Translations under genes and position numbers: made by a program | Notes under the pieces: model-generated | Databases searched by the model: none | The model's input: only the letters and a program-made list of their open reading frames with translations | Told to the model about the DNA's origin: nothing | Assembly: GCA_900754755.1 (NCBI GenBank) | Contig: CAAEEC010000336.1 | Coordinates: 1 to 5,605 of the forward strand | Direction of reading: 5' to 3' | From: Clostridia bacterium | Lineage (GTDB): Bacteria; Bacillota; Clostridia; Christensenellales; Aristaeellaceae | DNA: 5,605 nucleotides | Part shown: positions 5,422 to 5,605 of the stretch, one piece after another | Layout of the letters: each line of letters opens with the position of its first letter | Numbering within the stretch: the first letter of the stretch is position 1

Positions 5422-5605
5422 TCAATCCGCGTCTACGACCACCGTGAACGGTTGACCGGCAAGTTCGCCCGTGATGGCGTTTACAAAATACGTCATGCGC
5501 AGCAGGCTTTTGCCGCCACCCGACGCTTCGCGGGAAAAAACGCCGGAAACCTCCCACGCGGGCACGAGCCGCACGCTTTCCGCCGCCGCGCTTTGCGGGA
5601 TTTCC
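5422..5605 (-). CDS. C-terminal fragment of a paralogous secreted protein (cut by window edge)
   Basis: An open frame enters from the right edge and ends at TGA 5422-5424. It gives 60 residues, starting EIPQSAAAESVRLVPAWEV and ending FTVVVDAD. It aligns with the end of the neighbouring gene: VRLVPAWEVSGVFS against VRLLPIWEFQGVFT, and then VNAITGELAG against VSALSGEVID. It is therefore the C-terminus of a paralogue, and the two genes probably form an operon (49-bp gap, same strand). The N-terminus and any signal peptide lie outside the window. Confidence 0.8.
   Translation of the reverse strand, partial: EIPQSAAAESVRLVPAWEVSGVFSREASGGGKSLLRMTYFVNAITGELAGQPFTVVVDAD

Overview
The window is GC-rich and gene-dense. 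It looks like the chromosome of an anaerobic Clostridia-type Firmicute, probably a gut lineage. This is an inference from the strong GGAGG-type ribosome binding sites, an electron-transfer flavoprotein (ETF) alpha subunit carrying a two-cluster ferredoxin domain, and compact hairpin terminators. No marker gene fixes the taxon.

Layout. Positions 1-189 hold no convincing gene, only three inverted repeats; the one at 133-168 is a perfect 14-bp stem. On the minus strand, 190-696 is a small acidic protein gene, tentatively DUF2004-like. It reads through only if two opposite single-base frameshifts are corrected. It has a clear minus-strand promoter at 732-760. The divergent intergenic region (697-968) also carries a plausible plus-strand promoter, a 21-bp-spaced direct repeat and a 15-bp palindrome.

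The plus-strand operon at 969-3960 contains three tightly packed genes: a beta-propeller lactonase (6-phosphogluconolactonase family), ETF beta (etfB, ATGA overlap with the lactonase) and ETF alpha with an N-terminal 2[4Fe-4S] ferredoxin domain (etfA). The ETF should move electrons between a flavin dehydrogenase and a ferredoxin/NAD pool. The lactonase would open a sugar lactone. The tight coupling suggests a sugar or aldonate oxidation that yields a lactone and feeds the ETF. No dehydrogenase partner is present in the window.

Immediately after etfA lies a 196-bp element (3957-4152) bounded by inverted repeats and packed with perfect hairpins. It resembles a MITE or a structured RNA. Its left end supplies the etfA stop codon and sits just after an orphan Shine-Dalgarno sequence. 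The element is followed by two convergent intrinsic terminators (4161-4190 plus, 4222-4255 minus).

The right part, on the minus strand, holds a secreted protein of unknown function (4281-5372). Upstream of it is the C-terminal 60 residues of a paralogue (5422-5605, cut by the window edge), so this is a tandem family of exported proteins.
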